In this document: one piece after another, positions 16,472 to 24,824 of the stretch | Layout of the letters: every line of letters begins with the position of its first letter | Numbering within the stretch: position 1 is the stretch's first letter | NCBI GenBank assembly: GCA_014534425.1 | Contig: JACVRN010000021.1 | Location: forward strand, 1-61,127 | Direction of reading: 5' to 3' | Source of the DNA: Pyrinomonadaceae bacterium | GTDB lineage: Bacteria; Acidobacteriota; Blastocatellia; Pyrinomonadales; Pyrinomonadaceae | DNA: 61,127 nucleotides | Notes under the pieces: generated by a model | Databases searched by the model: none | The model's input: only the letters and a program-made list of their open reading frames with translations | Told to the model about the DNA's origin: nothing | Program-made: the position numbers and the translations under genes

Positions 16472-17137
16472 ATGTTCGATTGGTTGCGCGAGACAGCCCT
16501 GTGGTTTCAGCAGGGGTTTGCAAGCACGGTCACATGGCTTGAGCATTTCATTATCAGTGTGCCCATGTACGTGGCAGCGCCCGCCATGCTCGTCATAGGC
16601 GCGCTGGATTCTTCGCTTCTCTCGCTTCCAGAGATTAACGATTACCTTGTGGTGATGCGCTGCGCCAAGCAGCACTCGGCTGTCTTCTACTTTCCGCTCT
16701 TCGCCGCAGCCGGTTCCGTCATAGGCTGCATGCTGCTCTACACCATCATACGCGGCGGAGGACAGGCGCTCCTTCGCCGCCGCTTTCGCACAGAGCACAT
16801 AGAGCGCGTAGAGCGTGCCTATGCGCGATGGGGTTTTCTGGCGCTGGCAGTCCCAGCGCTTTTGCCGCCGCCGATGCCGTTCAAGATTTTCGTCGCCACG
16901 GCAGGCGCGCTCGAATACCCGCGCTGGCGTTTTATGCTGACGATTATGATTGCGCGCTCGGTTCGCTACTACGTAGAAGGAACGCTCGCGGTCTTTTACG
17001 GAGAGAACGTCCTCTCTTGGATTAAGGAGAACGGCGCGCTTGTGCTGGCGATTGTCGCCGTAGTCTTCGTCGGCGGGCTAATCATCTATTTAATCAAGAA
17101 CAGAAAAAAACCTGCGGTGGAAAAAGCCGCACGATGA
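16472..17137 (+). CDS. VTT-domain (DedA/SNARE-associated) membrane protein, first copy
   Basis: 221 residues with several membrane helices. The VTT core is visible: GALDSSLLSLPEINDYLVV, then PLFAAAGSVIGCMLLYTIIRGGG, and LLPPPMPFKIFVATAGAL near residue 130, the helical hairpin with prolines characteristic of the YqaA/DedA families. These proteins are linked to lipid scrambling or membrane homeostasis, sometimes polyprenyl-phosphate recycling. A basic C-terminal tail (KNRKKPAVEKAAR) faces the cytoplasm. There is no visible Shine-Dalgarno since the repeat abuts the ATG. A paralogue follows after 24 bases. Confidence 0.85.
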   Translation: MFDWLRETALWFQQGFASTVTWLEHFIISVPMYVAAPAMLVIGALDSSLLSLPEINDYLVVMRCAKQHSAVFYFPLFAAAGSVIGCMLLYTIIRGGGQALLRRRFRTEHIERVERAYARWGFLALAVPALLPPPMPFKIFVATAGALEYPRWRFMLTIMIARSVRYYVEGTLAVFYGENVLSWIKENGALVLAIVAVVFVGGLIIYLIKNRKKPAVEKAAR

Positions 17138-17161
17138 AAGAGAAAGGAACTCATTACCACT

Positions 17162-17800
17162 TTGAAGTGGCTCATACATAAGATTACCGGCGGTCTTGCG
17201 GCAGTGTCGCAGTACCTCGTGGCGTACGGGGCATTAGGGCTTTTCGCCATTGCGCTTCTGGATTCGGCGCTCATTCCTATGGCGGGCGGGCCGGACGCTG
17301 TGATGCTTCTGCTTTCGGCATCGAAACCGACCTGGTGGCCGCTTTATGCTGCGGCGGCGACCTTGGGTTCGACTGCGGGCTGCGTCATTCTTTATTACCT
17401 GAGCGCACGCGCGGGCCGCAGCGCCTTGAAGCGCTTCTCGGAAAAAAAGCAGAAGCGAGTTAAAGATTTGCTCGACCGCTACGACGTGCTCTCTGTGCTG
17501 GTGGCATCAATCCTGCCGCCGCCTTTTCCCTTCAAGCTGTTTGTAGTCTCGGCTGGAGTGTTTCGCTTAAACATCCTGCGCTTCGCCGTAGCCATAGGCA
17601 TTGGCCGCGCCTTTCGTTATCTTCTGGAAGGCTATCTGGCAGCGAACTACGGCGACCACGCAAAGGATTTGCTTGCGCGTTATTATCCGGCGATAGGCAT
17701 CGGCCTGGCCGTCCTTATAGTGGTCTTCTTCGTCGCGCGAAACTTGTTGAAGAAAAAGAAATCAGAGGCCGCAGGGCAGACGTTGGTTGAAGAGCCTTGA
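17162..17800 (+). CDS. VTT-domain (DedA/SNARE-associated) membrane protein, second copy
   Basis: 212 residues, clearly paralogous to the preceding gene: LLDSALIPMAGGPDAVMLLL, ATLGSTAGCVILYYLSARAG, SILPPPFPFKLFVVSAGVF and a basic C-terminus. The start is a TTG at 17162 (LKWLIHKITGG); the first in-frame ATG would delete the first helix. AAGGA at 17144-17148 is rather distant. Tandem divergence suggests an old duplication and possibly a heteromeric assembly, which is inferred. Same general role as the first copy. Confidence 0.82.
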   Translation: MKWLIHKITGGLAAVSQYLVAYGALGLFAIALLDSALIPMAGGPDAVMLLLSASKPTWWPLYAAAATLGSTAGCVILYYLSARAGRSALKRFSEKKQKRVKDLLDRYDVLSVLVASILPPPFPFKLFVVSAGVFRLNILRFAVAIGIGRAFRYLLEGYLAANYGDHAKDLLARYYPAIGIGLAVLIVVFFVARNLLKKKKSEAAGQTLVEEP

Positions 17801-17821
17801 TTGACGGCAGAGGCTTGGCCT

Positions 17822-18655
17822 TTAACTCCTGGCCTCTAACACCTGTTCTTTGAAGCGAAATCTTCTGGCCGAAGCAACGTCCTGTACGCCGTGCTCGTTC
17901 AATCGCTCAAGCATGCGTATGAAAAGCTCTGCGGTCGCAAGCGCGTCTGCGGGCGCGCGATGACGGTTCGGGTGCGGAATAGAGAAATGCTCGGCCAGCG
18001 TAGAGAGTTGATAGTTCATGAGTCCCGGCACGCACGAGCGAGAGAGCTTGACCGTGCAGAGGTGCGCGTTAATCATTCGACGGCCCGGAAAGATGCGGCC
18101 TATCTCGTGATTCAGTACGCGCACGTCGAAATGAGAGTTGTGCGCGACCAGCACCGCGTCGCCAGCAAAGTCCAACCAGTCTGTCACGATGTCCGCGAAG
18201 AGCGGGGCCGAGCGCACCATCTCTTCCGTGATGCCCGTGAGCCTTGAGATGAAAGGCGGGATTGGCGTTTCAGGATTGACGAGCGTCTGGAATTCCGCCG
18301 CCACGCGGCCACGCTCCACGCGATAAGCGCCTATCTCCATGATGCGGCCCGGCGGGGTTTTCGCGCCCGTAGTCTCAAGGTCAACGGCCACGAAATCCGT
18401 CGCGGCGAGCAGCCTGCGCTCCGCGTCATCGCACATAAGCTCTACCCTGTGGTCTTCCGTCAAGCGCAGTCGATAATCTTCTTTGATAAGGTCTGCGACG
18501 AATGTAGAAGCCAACTCCGCGTCTACCTCCGGCAGATTGAGAATAATGCTTGCGACTTCCGACGCGCTGGCAGAGCCGCCACACACGCGCAGCAACTCCA
18601 CAGTCTCCTGTACGAGCGGCGAGTCCGAAATCAGATTGCGGTGCGGCTGCATCAC
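17822..18655 (-). CDS. DnaQ-like 3'-5' exonuclease (DEDDh)
   Basis: 277 residues. The exonuclease domain from about residue 88 has the acidic pair in VAVDLETTG, HNSHFDV, and the H-x4-D motif HRAPADA. The first 85 residues form a separate helical region (SASEVASIILNLPEVDAEL) resembling a winged-helix add-on. DEDDh proteins of this type are either the polymerase III epsilon proofreading subunit or stand-alone exonucleases, or, in Cho/UvrC fusions, repair nucleases. No UvrC domain follows here, so an epsilon-like or accessory exonuclease is the safest call. Convergent with the VTT genes with a 21-base gap. Confidence 0.88.
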   Translation of the reverse strand: MMQPHRNLISDSPLVQETVELLRVCGGSASASEVASIILNLPEVDAELASTFVADLIKEDYRLRLTEDHRVELMCDDAERRLLAATDFVAVDLETTGAKTPPGRIMEIGAYRVERGRVAAEFQTLVNPETPIPPFISRLTGITEEMVRSAPLFADIVTDWLDFAGDAVLVAHNSHFDVRVLNHEIGRIFPGRRMINAHLCTVKLSRSCVPGLMNYQLSTLAEHFSIPHPNRHRAPADALATAELFIRMLERLNEHGVQDVASARRFRFKEQVLEARS

Positions 18656-18700
18656 CCGTCATTGTAGCACGCACTGAGAAGAAGCATAAGAAACGAAAGA

Positions 18701-18752
18701 AATTGATTCATTGATTCATTTCTTCATTGAATCAATGAATCAATGAATCAAT
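18701..18752. repeat. ATTGATTC octamer hairpin
   Basis: Left arm has two ATTGATTC units plus a variant, right arm has GAATCAAT units; the arms meet near 18725 with almost no loop. It is a pure octamer array in inverted orientation, in the 181-base gap between the divergent exonuclease and SnoaL-like genes. The remainder, 18753-18836, shows no clear promoter. Confidence 0.85.
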
Positions 18753-18836
18753 CTCTTCTATTCTGTTTGAATCCGCTTACGCTCTATCGAGCGTAGCTGC
18801 TTGTGATGGTTTTCAATAATTCTTCCGAGGTCAAAT

Positions 18837-19178
18837 ATGAGAGAATCCAACATAGCGGCTGTAGAAGGTTATCTTGATGCAATCAGGTCGAAGGATTTGA
18901 GCCGAGCGCCGATTGCGCCCGACATATTTTTCACCGACCCGCTCGTAGGAGAGTTGACGGGCGAGGATGCCTGGCGCGGGTTCGTGGGCCAACTGCTTCC
19001 GGCGATTAACGGCGTGACCGTCAAGCAGCATGTCGCGGAAGGCGACTACGTATCCGTGCTCTGGGAGGCCGACACGGTCTGGGGCATCATTCCCATCCTT
19101 GAGCTTTTCCGCGTCGAAGACGGACGCGTCAAAGAGGCGCGAGCCTTTTTAGACCCCCGACCGATTCAGAACGCGTGA
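18837..19178 (+). CDS. SnoaL/NTF2-like protein
   Basis: 113 residues with the NTF2-like cone fold signature: an N-terminal helix VEGYLDAIRSKDLS, then FTDPLVGELTG and strand-rich VSVLWEADTVWG and LFRVEDGRVKEARAFLDP. Proteins of this group are small-molecule isomerases, limonene-epoxide-hydrolase-like enzymes or ligand binders; none can be assigned here. The ATG at 18837 follows GAGGTCAAAT. It precedes pyrE by 33 bases and may be co-transcribed. Confidence 0.75.
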   Translation: MRESNIAAVEGYLDAIRSKDLSRAPIAPDIFFTDPLVGELTGEDAWRGFVGQLLPAINGVTVKQHVAEGDYVSVLWEADTVWGIIPILELFRVEDGRVKEARAFLDPRPIQNA

Positions 19179-19211
19179 GCAGTTTTTAGAGAGAGGAGCC
19201 ACAAGAGAGCT

Positions 19212-19790
19212 TTGCGAACCGAAGAGGTGATAGAGAGATTCAAACGAACTGGCGCGCTCCTCGAAGGCCACTTCATATTGACGAGCGGCCTGCACAGCAC
19301 CAACTATCTGCAATGCGCGCTCCTGCTTCAGCACACGGCGGAAGCCATAGCCTTCGGCCAGGCGCTCGCTGACCATTACCGCGACCAGAAGATAGAGACG
19401 GTCGTAGCTCCCGCCATCGGCGGCATTGTCATAGGCTACGAGGTCGCTCGTTCTCTCGGCGCGCGTTTCATCTGGACTGAGCGCGAAGATGGCCGCATGA
19501 CCTTGAGGCGGGGCTTCACGGTTCGCCCGGGCGAGAGCGTGATTGTCATAGAGGATGTCATCACCACTGGCGGCTCTACGCGCGAGACCGCCGAGGCGTT
19601 GCGCGTGGCGGGCGCACGCGTCATAGGCGCTGCCTCCATCATAGACCGCTCTATGGGCCGCGCTGACGTAGGCGTCCCACGCTTCGCCCTCGCCACCCTG
19701 GACGTTCCTTCAGTAGCCCCCTCGGCCTGCACTCTCTGCGCCCAGGGCGTAGAGGCAATCAAACCCGGAAGCAGAAAACAAGAGAAGTGA
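19212..19790 (+). CDS. pyrE: Orotate phosphoribosyltransferase
   Basis: 192-residue enzyme joining orotate to PRPP to give OMP in pyrimidine synthesis. It has GHFILTSGLHSTNYLQ at the orotate end, APAIGGIVIGYEVA, and the PRPP loop VIVIEDVITTGGSTRE. The start is TTG 19212 (LRTEEVIERF), the only sensible start upstream of the first conserved helix; AGGAG at 19194-19198 and AGAGAG nearer may serve as ribosome site. The stop is immediately followed by the ACTCAGT hairpin. Confidence 0.92.
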   Translation: MRTEEVIERFKRTGALLEGHFILTSGLHSTNYLQCALLLQHTAEAIAFGQALADHYRDQKIETVVAPAIGGIVIGYEVARSLGARFIWTEREDGRMTLRRGFTVRPGESVIVIEDVITTGGSTRETAEALRVAGARVIGAASIIDRSMGRADVGVPRFALATLDVPSVAPSACTLCAQGVEAIKPGSRKQEK

Positions 19791-19838
19791 TGAGTACTGA
19801 GTAAAGAACCTTCTTTCTTTTACTCAGTACTCAGTACT
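19791..19838. repeat. ACTCAGT heptamer hairpin
   Basis: Left arm 19791-19806 (TGAGTACTGAGTAAAG) pairs with right arm 19818-19838 (two ACTCAGT units). It starts at the base after the pyrE stop and ends five T residues before the truA ATG, filling that gap. Confidence 0.8.
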
Positions 19839-19843
19839 TTTTT

Positions 19844-20596
19844 ATGAATTTCAAGTTGACTCTTCAATACGACGGGACGGATTTTCATGGCTGGCAGATG
19901 CAGGGCGAGGAGCGCACCGTGCAGGGAGAGTTGACGCGCGTGCTGGCGCGGCTTGAGGGAAGAGCGGTTGTCGTTCACGGCTCTGGCCGGACGGATGCGG
20001 GCGTTCACGCGGAGGGACAGGTGGCGAGCGTACGGCTTGAGCGAGAGATAACGCCTGAGAAACTACGCGCCGCGATTAACGGGAACTTGACGCGCGACGT
20101 GAGGGTCATTAAAGCTGAAGCCATTGAGGATGATTTTCATGCTCGCTACTCTGCGCGCGGCAAGACCTACGTTTACCGCATCTTTAATGAGCAGTTCGTG
20201 TCGCCATTCTGGCAGCGCTACGCGCTCGCAGAAACGCGCCCGCTCGATCTTGCGCTCATGCAGGAGGCCGCGCGTCTTTTCGTGGGCGAGCACGACTGGA
20301 CAGCCTTTTCCGCCGCGCAGTCGGAAACGGAATCGCGCGTGCGTCGTGTGACTGAGGTTGAGGTCACTTCTCGTTGGGACGAGCGCGGGCAGGGTAGCTT
20401 AATTGAGATACGGGCGAGCGCGGAAGGTTTCCTGCGCTACATGGTGCGCTCTATCGCGGGCTGTCTTCTGGCCGTGGGACGCGGCGAGATTGATAGGGAT
20501 GCGGTCGAGCGCGAGATTCGCACGGGCGAAAGAAGCCATCTTTATGCTACCGCGCCCGCGCACGGGCTAACACTACTCAGAGTGCAGTATGATTGA
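19844..20596 (+). CDS. truA: tRNA pseudouridine(38-40) synthase
   Basis: 250 residues. The catalytic aspartate lies in GRTDAGVHAEGQ at about residue 52, with the N-terminal KLTLQYDGTDFHGWQ and the later YVYRIFN and FLRYMVRSIAGCLL blocks typical of TruA. It converts U38-40 in the tRNA anticodon arm. No Shine-Dalgarno is visible since a repeat arm ends five bases before the ATG. It is the first gene of the uppS-cdsA-dxr cluster and its end overlaps the most upstream possible uppS start. Confidence 0.95.
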   Translation: MNFKLTLQYDGTDFHGWQMQGEERTVQGELTRVLARLEGRAVVVHGSGRTDAGVHAEGQVASVRLEREITPEKLRAAINGNLTRDVRVIKAEAIEDDFHARYSARGKTYVYRIFNEQFVSPFWQRYALAETRPLDLALMQEAARLFVGEHDWTAFSAAQSETESRVRRVTEVEVTSRWDERGQGSLIEIRASAEGFLRYMVRSIAGCLLAVGRGEIDRDAVEREIRTGERSHLYATAPAHGLTLLRVQYD

Positions 20597-20703
20597 CACC
20601 GGCCATTCTTAAAGTGAGAATGGCGACAGAGATAAGCTGCAAAGGTTTGGACGCAAAGTGGGACTTTCTGAATTCAACTCGCTTGAAGGAGAGCGCTGAA
20701 GGG

Positions 20704-21495
20704 ATGCTCGCGGATTTTGCAGAGGTCGTGCAGAAGGGGACGCGCGATGAGATGCTGCTGGCGAGCATTGATTGGGAGCGCCTTCCGCGCCACGTCGCCA
20801 TCATCATGGACGGCAACGGTCGCTGGGCCGCCAGTCGCGGACAGCCGCGCATTGCGGGCCACCGCGCTGGCGTGGAAGCCGTGCGCGCTTCCGTGGACAC
20901 CGGCGCTCGCCTAGGATTGGGCGCGCTCACGCTCTACGCCTTCTCTACGGAGAACTGGAAGCGCCCGCGCCTGGAGGTGGACGCGCTGATGCGTATGCTC
21001 AGGCGTTACCTGCGCCTTGAGCTTGATGAGATTGACCGCCAGAACATACGCTTTCAGGCCATAGGCCGCATAGCGGGCTTGAACGCGAACGTGCAGCGAG
21101 AGATTGCGCGAGCCGAAGAGCGCACGGCCAAAAACACCGGCATGATTTTAAGCGTCGCACTGAATTACGGCGGGCGTGCCGAGATTCTGGACGCTACGCG
21201 CGCGGCGGTGCGCCGCCTGATGGAAGAGGGCAAAAGCCCCGAAGCTCTGACCGAAGAGAGAATCGAGCGAGAGCTTTACACGCGAAGGCTGCCGGAGCTT
21301 GACCTGCTCGTGAGGACTAGCGGAGAAATGCGTATCTCGAATTTTCTCCTGTGGCAGGCGGCCTACAGCGAAATCTACGTCACGGAAACCCTGTGGCCGG
21401 ATTTCCGCCGCGTGCATCTTCTGGAAGCCATAGTCGATTTCCAACGCCGCAACCGCCGCTTCGGCGGCCTGCAACTGGTCGCCAACGCGAAGTAA
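20704..21495 (+). CDS. uppS: Undecaprenyl diphosphate synthase
   Basis: 263-residue cis-prenyltransferase making the C55 lipid carrier for peptidoglycan. Motifs: HVAIIMDGNGRWA with the catalytic Asp, GHRAGVEAVR, TLYAFSTENWKRP, and the C-terminal ELDLLVRTSGEMRISNFLLW. ATG 20704 is preferred because GAAGGAG at 20685-20691 precedes it and the protein then has the usual length; an in-frame TTG at 20593 (overlapping the truA stop) and ATG at 20629 would add an unusual N-terminal stretch. Lies in an isoprenoid/lipid cluster with cdsA, dxr and ispG, consistent with its role. Confidence 0.93.
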   Translation: MLADFAEVVQKGTRDEMLLASIDWERLPRHVAIIMDGNGRWAASRGQPRIAGHRAGVEAVRASVDTGARLGLGALTLYAFSTENWKRPRLEVDALMRMLRRYLRLELDEIDRQNIRFQAIGRIAGLNANVQREIARAEERTAKNTGMILSVALNYGGRAEILDATRAAVRRLMEEGKSPEALTEERIERELYTRRLPELDLLVRTSGEMRISNFLLWQAAYSEIYVTETLWPDFRRVHLLEAIVDFQRRNRRFGGLQLVANAK

Positions 21496-21508
21496 TCCGA
21501 AAGAGCAA

Positions 21509-22063
21509 ATGGATACTGCTATTCAAAACAAGGTCTGGACGGACGAGGAGTTGTTGTCGCTGCCCGACGACAGCAAAAAGTGCGAGATAATAAAAGGAGA
21601 ACTCGTCGTGAGTCCTGCTGGCATTGAGCATGAGGAAATCGGAATGCGCCTTGGTTCAGTCCTATTCAATTTTGTGCGGCAGCATAAGCTTGGCATCGTG
21701 TGCGGCTCAAGCGCGGGCTACTGGATGAAAGGCAAGTCATCTTTTCTCTCGCCGGATGTTTCGTTCATAGCTAAGGGGCGGCTTCAAGGGGCAAAGCGAG
21801 CGCCGAAGAAATTCTTTGACGGCGCGCCGGATTTGGCCGTCGAGATTCTTTCTCCGAGCGACACGATAGACAAGCTGCATGAGAAGATTGTCGAATATTT
21901 CAATAACGGCGCGCGATTAATCTGGGTCTTAAATCCTGAAGACCAGACGCTGCTTGTCTATCACACGCCGCAGCCGGACAAACTCCTGCGCGAAAATGAT
22001 CTGCTTGACGGAGAAGATGTCGTTCCGGGATTTTCCATGCCTGTATCCGAACTCGATTTTTAG
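21509..22063 (+). CDS. Uma2/DUF820 family PD-(D/E)XK nuclease-like protein
   Basis: 184 residues. It shows the Uma2 pattern CEIIKGELVVSPAG, SPDVSF, and PDLAVEILSPSDT followed by K-x-EYFNNGARLIWVLNPE, which carries the PD-(D/E)XK catalytic layout (E and D/E-x-K). These proteins are abundant in cyanobacteria and other phyla and are suspected nucleases of unknown role. It sits between uppS and cdsA in the same direction with gaps of 13 and 20 bases, an unexpected guest in an otherwise lipid-synthesis operon. More A/G-rich codons (AAA, GAA) than its neighbours hint at later arrival; this is a visual impression. Confidence 0.85.
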   Translation: MDTAIQNKVWTDEELLSLPDDSKKCEIIKGELVVSPAGIEHEEIGMRLGSVLFNFVRQHKLGIVCGSSAGYWMKGKSSFLSPDVSFIAKGRLQGAKRAPKKFFDGAPDLAVEILSPSDTIDKLHEKIVEYFNNGARLIWVLNPEDQTLLVYHTPQPDKLLRENDLLDGEDVVPGFSMPVSELDF

Positions 22064-22083
22064 GCGGGTCAATCAAAAGCTTA

Positions 22084-22902
22084 ATGAAACGCATCATCAC
22101 CGCTCTCGTAGCCCTTCCCCTGCTCATCGCTTCTATTCTGGTTCCGTGGTTGTGGCCGCTCTTCGTGGCGCTCGCGCTCTTTGCCATGACGGCGGGGCTT
22201 TATGAGTTCTGGTGGCTGGCGCGAAAAAGAGAGATGAAGCCGGATGTGGTCGTAGGCTTCGCAGCCGCCGCAGCGCTCTTCATAGCTTTCTACTTCAACG
22301 ACCTGCCGCTCATTATTCTCATACTGATTCTGTTCACCATGGCCGCGCTCGCAGCCGCCATGCTGAAGGGCGCGCCGTTTGATAAGATGGTCGCGTCGGT
22401 CGGAGCCACTGTGTTGGGCGTCATGTACGTGGTTCTGCTCGGCGGTCATCTGGTAGCTCTTCGCACCATCGCAGACCCCTTCATACAGCCGCACGTGGCA
22501 GACCTGCTGGACTTCTTCTTCCTGGTCATCATGGGTTCGGACACGGGCGCGTATTACACTGGCCGCACCTTCGGGCGTCATAAGCTTGCGCCCAACATCA
22601 GCCCCGGAAAGACCTGGGAGGGCGCGGTCGGCGGGATGATTGCGAGTCTTTTGATGGCCGTCATCGCGCACTACTGGTTCTTCCCGGAGTTGAGCCTAAA
22701 GGCTGCGCTTCCCCTGGCGGCGGTGATGAATGTTCTAGGAGTCATAGGAGATTTGACCGAGAGCGCCTTAAAGCGCGGGGCGGGCGCGAAAGATGCCGCG
22801 CAGATTCTTCCCGGCCACGGCGGCTTGCTTGATAGACTCGATAGCTTGCTCTTCAACGCGCCGCTCATCTACTATTTCGGCTTGTTCTACTTCAGACCGT
22901 AA
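22084..22902 (+). CDS. cdsA: Phosphatidate cytidylyltransferase
   Basis: 272-residue membrane enzyme converting phosphatidic acid and CTP to CDP-diacylglycerol. About seven hydrophobic helices are followed by the signature S-x-GKTWEGAVGG and the C-terminal GVIGDLTESALKRGAGAKD...LPGHGGLLDRLDS, which holds the catalytic aspartates. It belongs to the uppS-cdsA-dxr-rseP order common in bacteria, here interrupted by a Uma2 gene and a small membrane protein. Confidence 0.95.
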   Translation: MKRIITALVALPLLIASILVPWLWPLFVALALFAMTAGLYEFWWLARKREMKPDVVVGFAAAAALFIAFYFNDLPLIILILILFTMAALAAAMLKGAPFDKMVASVGATVLGVMYVVLLGGHLVALRTIADPFIQPHVADLLDFFFLVIMGSDTGAYYTGRTFGRHKLAPNISPGKTWEGAVGGMIASLLMAVIAHYWFFPELSLKAALPLAAVMNVLGVIGDLTESALKRGAGAKDAAQILPGHGGLLDRLDSLLFNAPLIYYFGLFYFRP

Positions 22903-22913
22903 GCTTACTTGAC

Positions 22914-23321
22914 GTGACTACGAAAAAGCTGCTCATAACTATTTTCGGTATCCTGGGCGCGGTCTTCCTGCTGGTGGCGCTTTTTGTGGGCGCAATCGTG
23001 GGCTTTGCCTTTTACACCATCAGCCACAGCGAGGCGGCTTCGACCGCCAAGGGATTTCTGAAGCAGAACCAGAAGCTGCGAGATGAGATTGGCGAGGTGA
23101 AGGATTTCGGAAGCTTCGTCACGGGCAGCATCAACACTGAAGGCTCTGACGGCGTAGCCACGCTTCACTTGAAAGTTATAGGCGCGCGGCGAAGCGCAAA
23201 CGCGACCGTCAATATGGTCTACAGCGAGGGGCACGCCTGGCGCGTCACCGGCGCTTCTTACGTGAACGAAGCGGGGCAGACCGTTTATCTGCTGGACAAG
23301 TACAACGAATCGTCGCCCTGA
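22914..23321 (+). CDS. Small membrane-anchored protein, Coa1/Tim21-like layout
   Basis: 135 residues starting at GTG 22914. One N-terminal membrane helix (about 6-30) is followed by a soluble domain with strands such as GVATLHLKVIGARRSANATV and a C-terminal VYLLDKYNE. The layout resembles cytochrome-oxidase-assembly factor 1 / Tim21-like proteins, but similarity is only topological. It lies between cdsA and dxr with gaps of 11 and 3 bases and is likely translated with them. Function unknown. Confidence 0.65.
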   Translation: MTTKKLLITIFGILGAVFLLVALFVGAIVGFAFYTISHSEAASTAKGFLKQNQKLRDEIGEVKDFGSFVTGSINTEGSDGVATLHLKVIGARRSANATVNMVYSEGHAWRVTGASYVNEAGQTVYLLDKYNESSP

Positions 23322-23324
23322 TTC

Positions 23325-24530
23325 ATGAGCATGAAGGTTAAAGGCATCAGCATTCTAGGCTCGACTGGCTCCATAGGCTGCAACGCCCTGCGCGTGGTGG
23401 AGTCTTTGAGCGAACAGTTCCGTGTGGTAGCGCTCGGCGCAGGCCGCAACGTCAAGACGCTGGCCGAACAGGTCGCGCGCCACCTGCCCGAACTCGTCTC
23501 CGTCGAAACCGAAGAGAGCGCCAGAGAATTGCGCGCCGCGCTTTTCCAGAAAGACGTTGACCTGCCGCGCATAGTCGTAGGCACGGAGGGCCTGGTTGAT
23601 GTCGCAACGCATAAGGAAGCGGATTGCGTTGTCTCGGCCACGGTCGGCGCGGTCGGCTTCGTACCGACTTTGCGCGCTCTGGAAGCGGGCAAGCGCGTGG
23701 CGCTCGCCAATAAAGAGACGCTGGTGATGGCAGGAGAGTTGATGACTAAAGCCGCGCGTGAATCGGGCGCGGAGCTTCTGCCGGTTGATTCCGAGCACAA
23801 CGCGCTGCATCAATGCCTGCGCGGAGAGAAGCGCAGCGAGGTGCGTCGTCTGATTCTGACAGCTTCCGGCGGCCCCTTTCGCACGCGCAACCGCGAAGAG
23901 ATGGAGACGGCTACGGTCGCAGAAGCCATGCGCCATCCTACATGGAACATGGGCGCGAAGATTACCATTGATTCCGCCACGCTCATGAACAAGGGGCTGG
24001 AGGTCATAGAAGCGCACTGGCTCTTCGGCTTTAAGGCCGAAGAGATAAGCATAGTCGTTCACCCGGAATCCGTAGTCCACTCCATGATTGAGTTGATTGA
24101 CGGTTCAATCATAGCGCAGATGGGTGTGACCGACATGCGGCACGCCATACAGTACGCTCTGACTTACCCTGAGAGACACCCGTGCGAGTTGCCGCCGCTA
24201 GATTTGACCAAGCTACAGGCTCTTCATTTTGAAGAGCCTGACGTTGTGCGCTTTCCAGCAATCTCGCTCGCCTATCGCGCTCTGCGAACGGGCGGAACCC
24301 TGCCCGCCGCCATGAACGCGGCCAACGAGGTTGCCGTAGAGGCTTTCATCAACGGGCGTATCTCTCTCAACTCGATTCCGCGCGTCATAGAGCGCGTCAT
24401 GGACGAGCATGAAGTGGAAGCTGTCACGGATTTGGACGTAGTGCTCAAGACAGACAGCGCGGCCAGATTGCAAGCCTCTTCCGCCATAGAGCGGCTGGCC
24501 GTCGGTGAGAGGATAGAAGTTAGAGGTTAA
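23325..24530 (+). CDS. dxr: 1-deoxy-D-xylulose-5-phosphate reductoisomerase
   Basis: 401-residue second enzyme of the MEP isoprenoid pathway, NADPH-dependent. Motifs: GISILGSTGSIGCNAL for NADPH, ANKETLVMAGEL, VDSEHNALHQCL with metal ligands, ILTASGGPFRTR, HPTWNMGAKITIDSATLMNKGLE. Length typical. Two possible starts six bases apart (23325, 23331). It precedes rseP and ispG and follows cdsA, so the pathway flux to UppS is encoded in one stretch. Confidence 0.96.
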   Translation: MSMKVKGISILGSTGSIGCNALRVVESLSEQFRVVALGAGRNVKTLAEQVARHLPELVSVETEESARELRAALFQKDVDLPRIVVGTEGLVDVATHKEADCVVSATVGAVGFVPTLRALEAGKRVALANKETLVMAGELMTKAARESGAELLPVDSEHNALHQCLRGEKRSEVRRLILTASGGPFRTRNREEMETATVAEAMRHPTWNMGAKITIDSATLMNKGLEVIEAHWLFGFKAEEISIVVHPESVVHSMIELIDGSIIAQMGVTDMRHAIQYALTYPERHPCELPPLDLTKLQALHFEEPDVVRFPAISLAYRALRTGGTLPAAMNAANEVAVEAFINGRISLNSIPRVIERVMDEHEVEAVTDLDVVLKTDSAARLQASSAIERLAVGERIEVRG

Positions 24531-24538
24531 GTCGAAAG

Positions 24539-24640
24539 GCTCCGTAGGAGCCAAATGTTTATAGCTTGCAGAAGCAATAAGTAATCAAGCTCCGTAGGAG
24601 CGACATGTTCTCTGTTGATGACATAAAGCTCCTACGGAGC
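24539..24640. repeat. GCTCCGTAGGAGC repeat cluster, second copy
   Basis: GCTCCGTAGGAGC at 24539-24551 and 24589-24601 and the reverse complement at 24628-24640. The first unit is followed by AAATGTTTATAGCTT and the second by GACATGTT, matching the flanks of the 1328-1484 cluster, so the homologous part is longer than the 13-mer. The rest of the gap to rseP (24641-24824) has an imperfect GGAAGA/TCTTCC dyad near 24658-24682 and no convincing promoter. Confidence 0.8.
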
Positions 24641-24824
24641 CTTATTCGTTTATATTGGAAGAAGGCTCTAAAAGCTCTTCCGCCTCGACCTTTGCTCTTT
24701 GCCTTTTTCCGTGTTGACGCTTAAACTCTTGATTTGTGTGCAACCCGGATTTGGGCCGTTGATTCTAACCCCGGTGTTGTGGAGTTCCAGCGTGAATTCG
24801 CGTTTGAGATAGAGAGTTCCTGAT

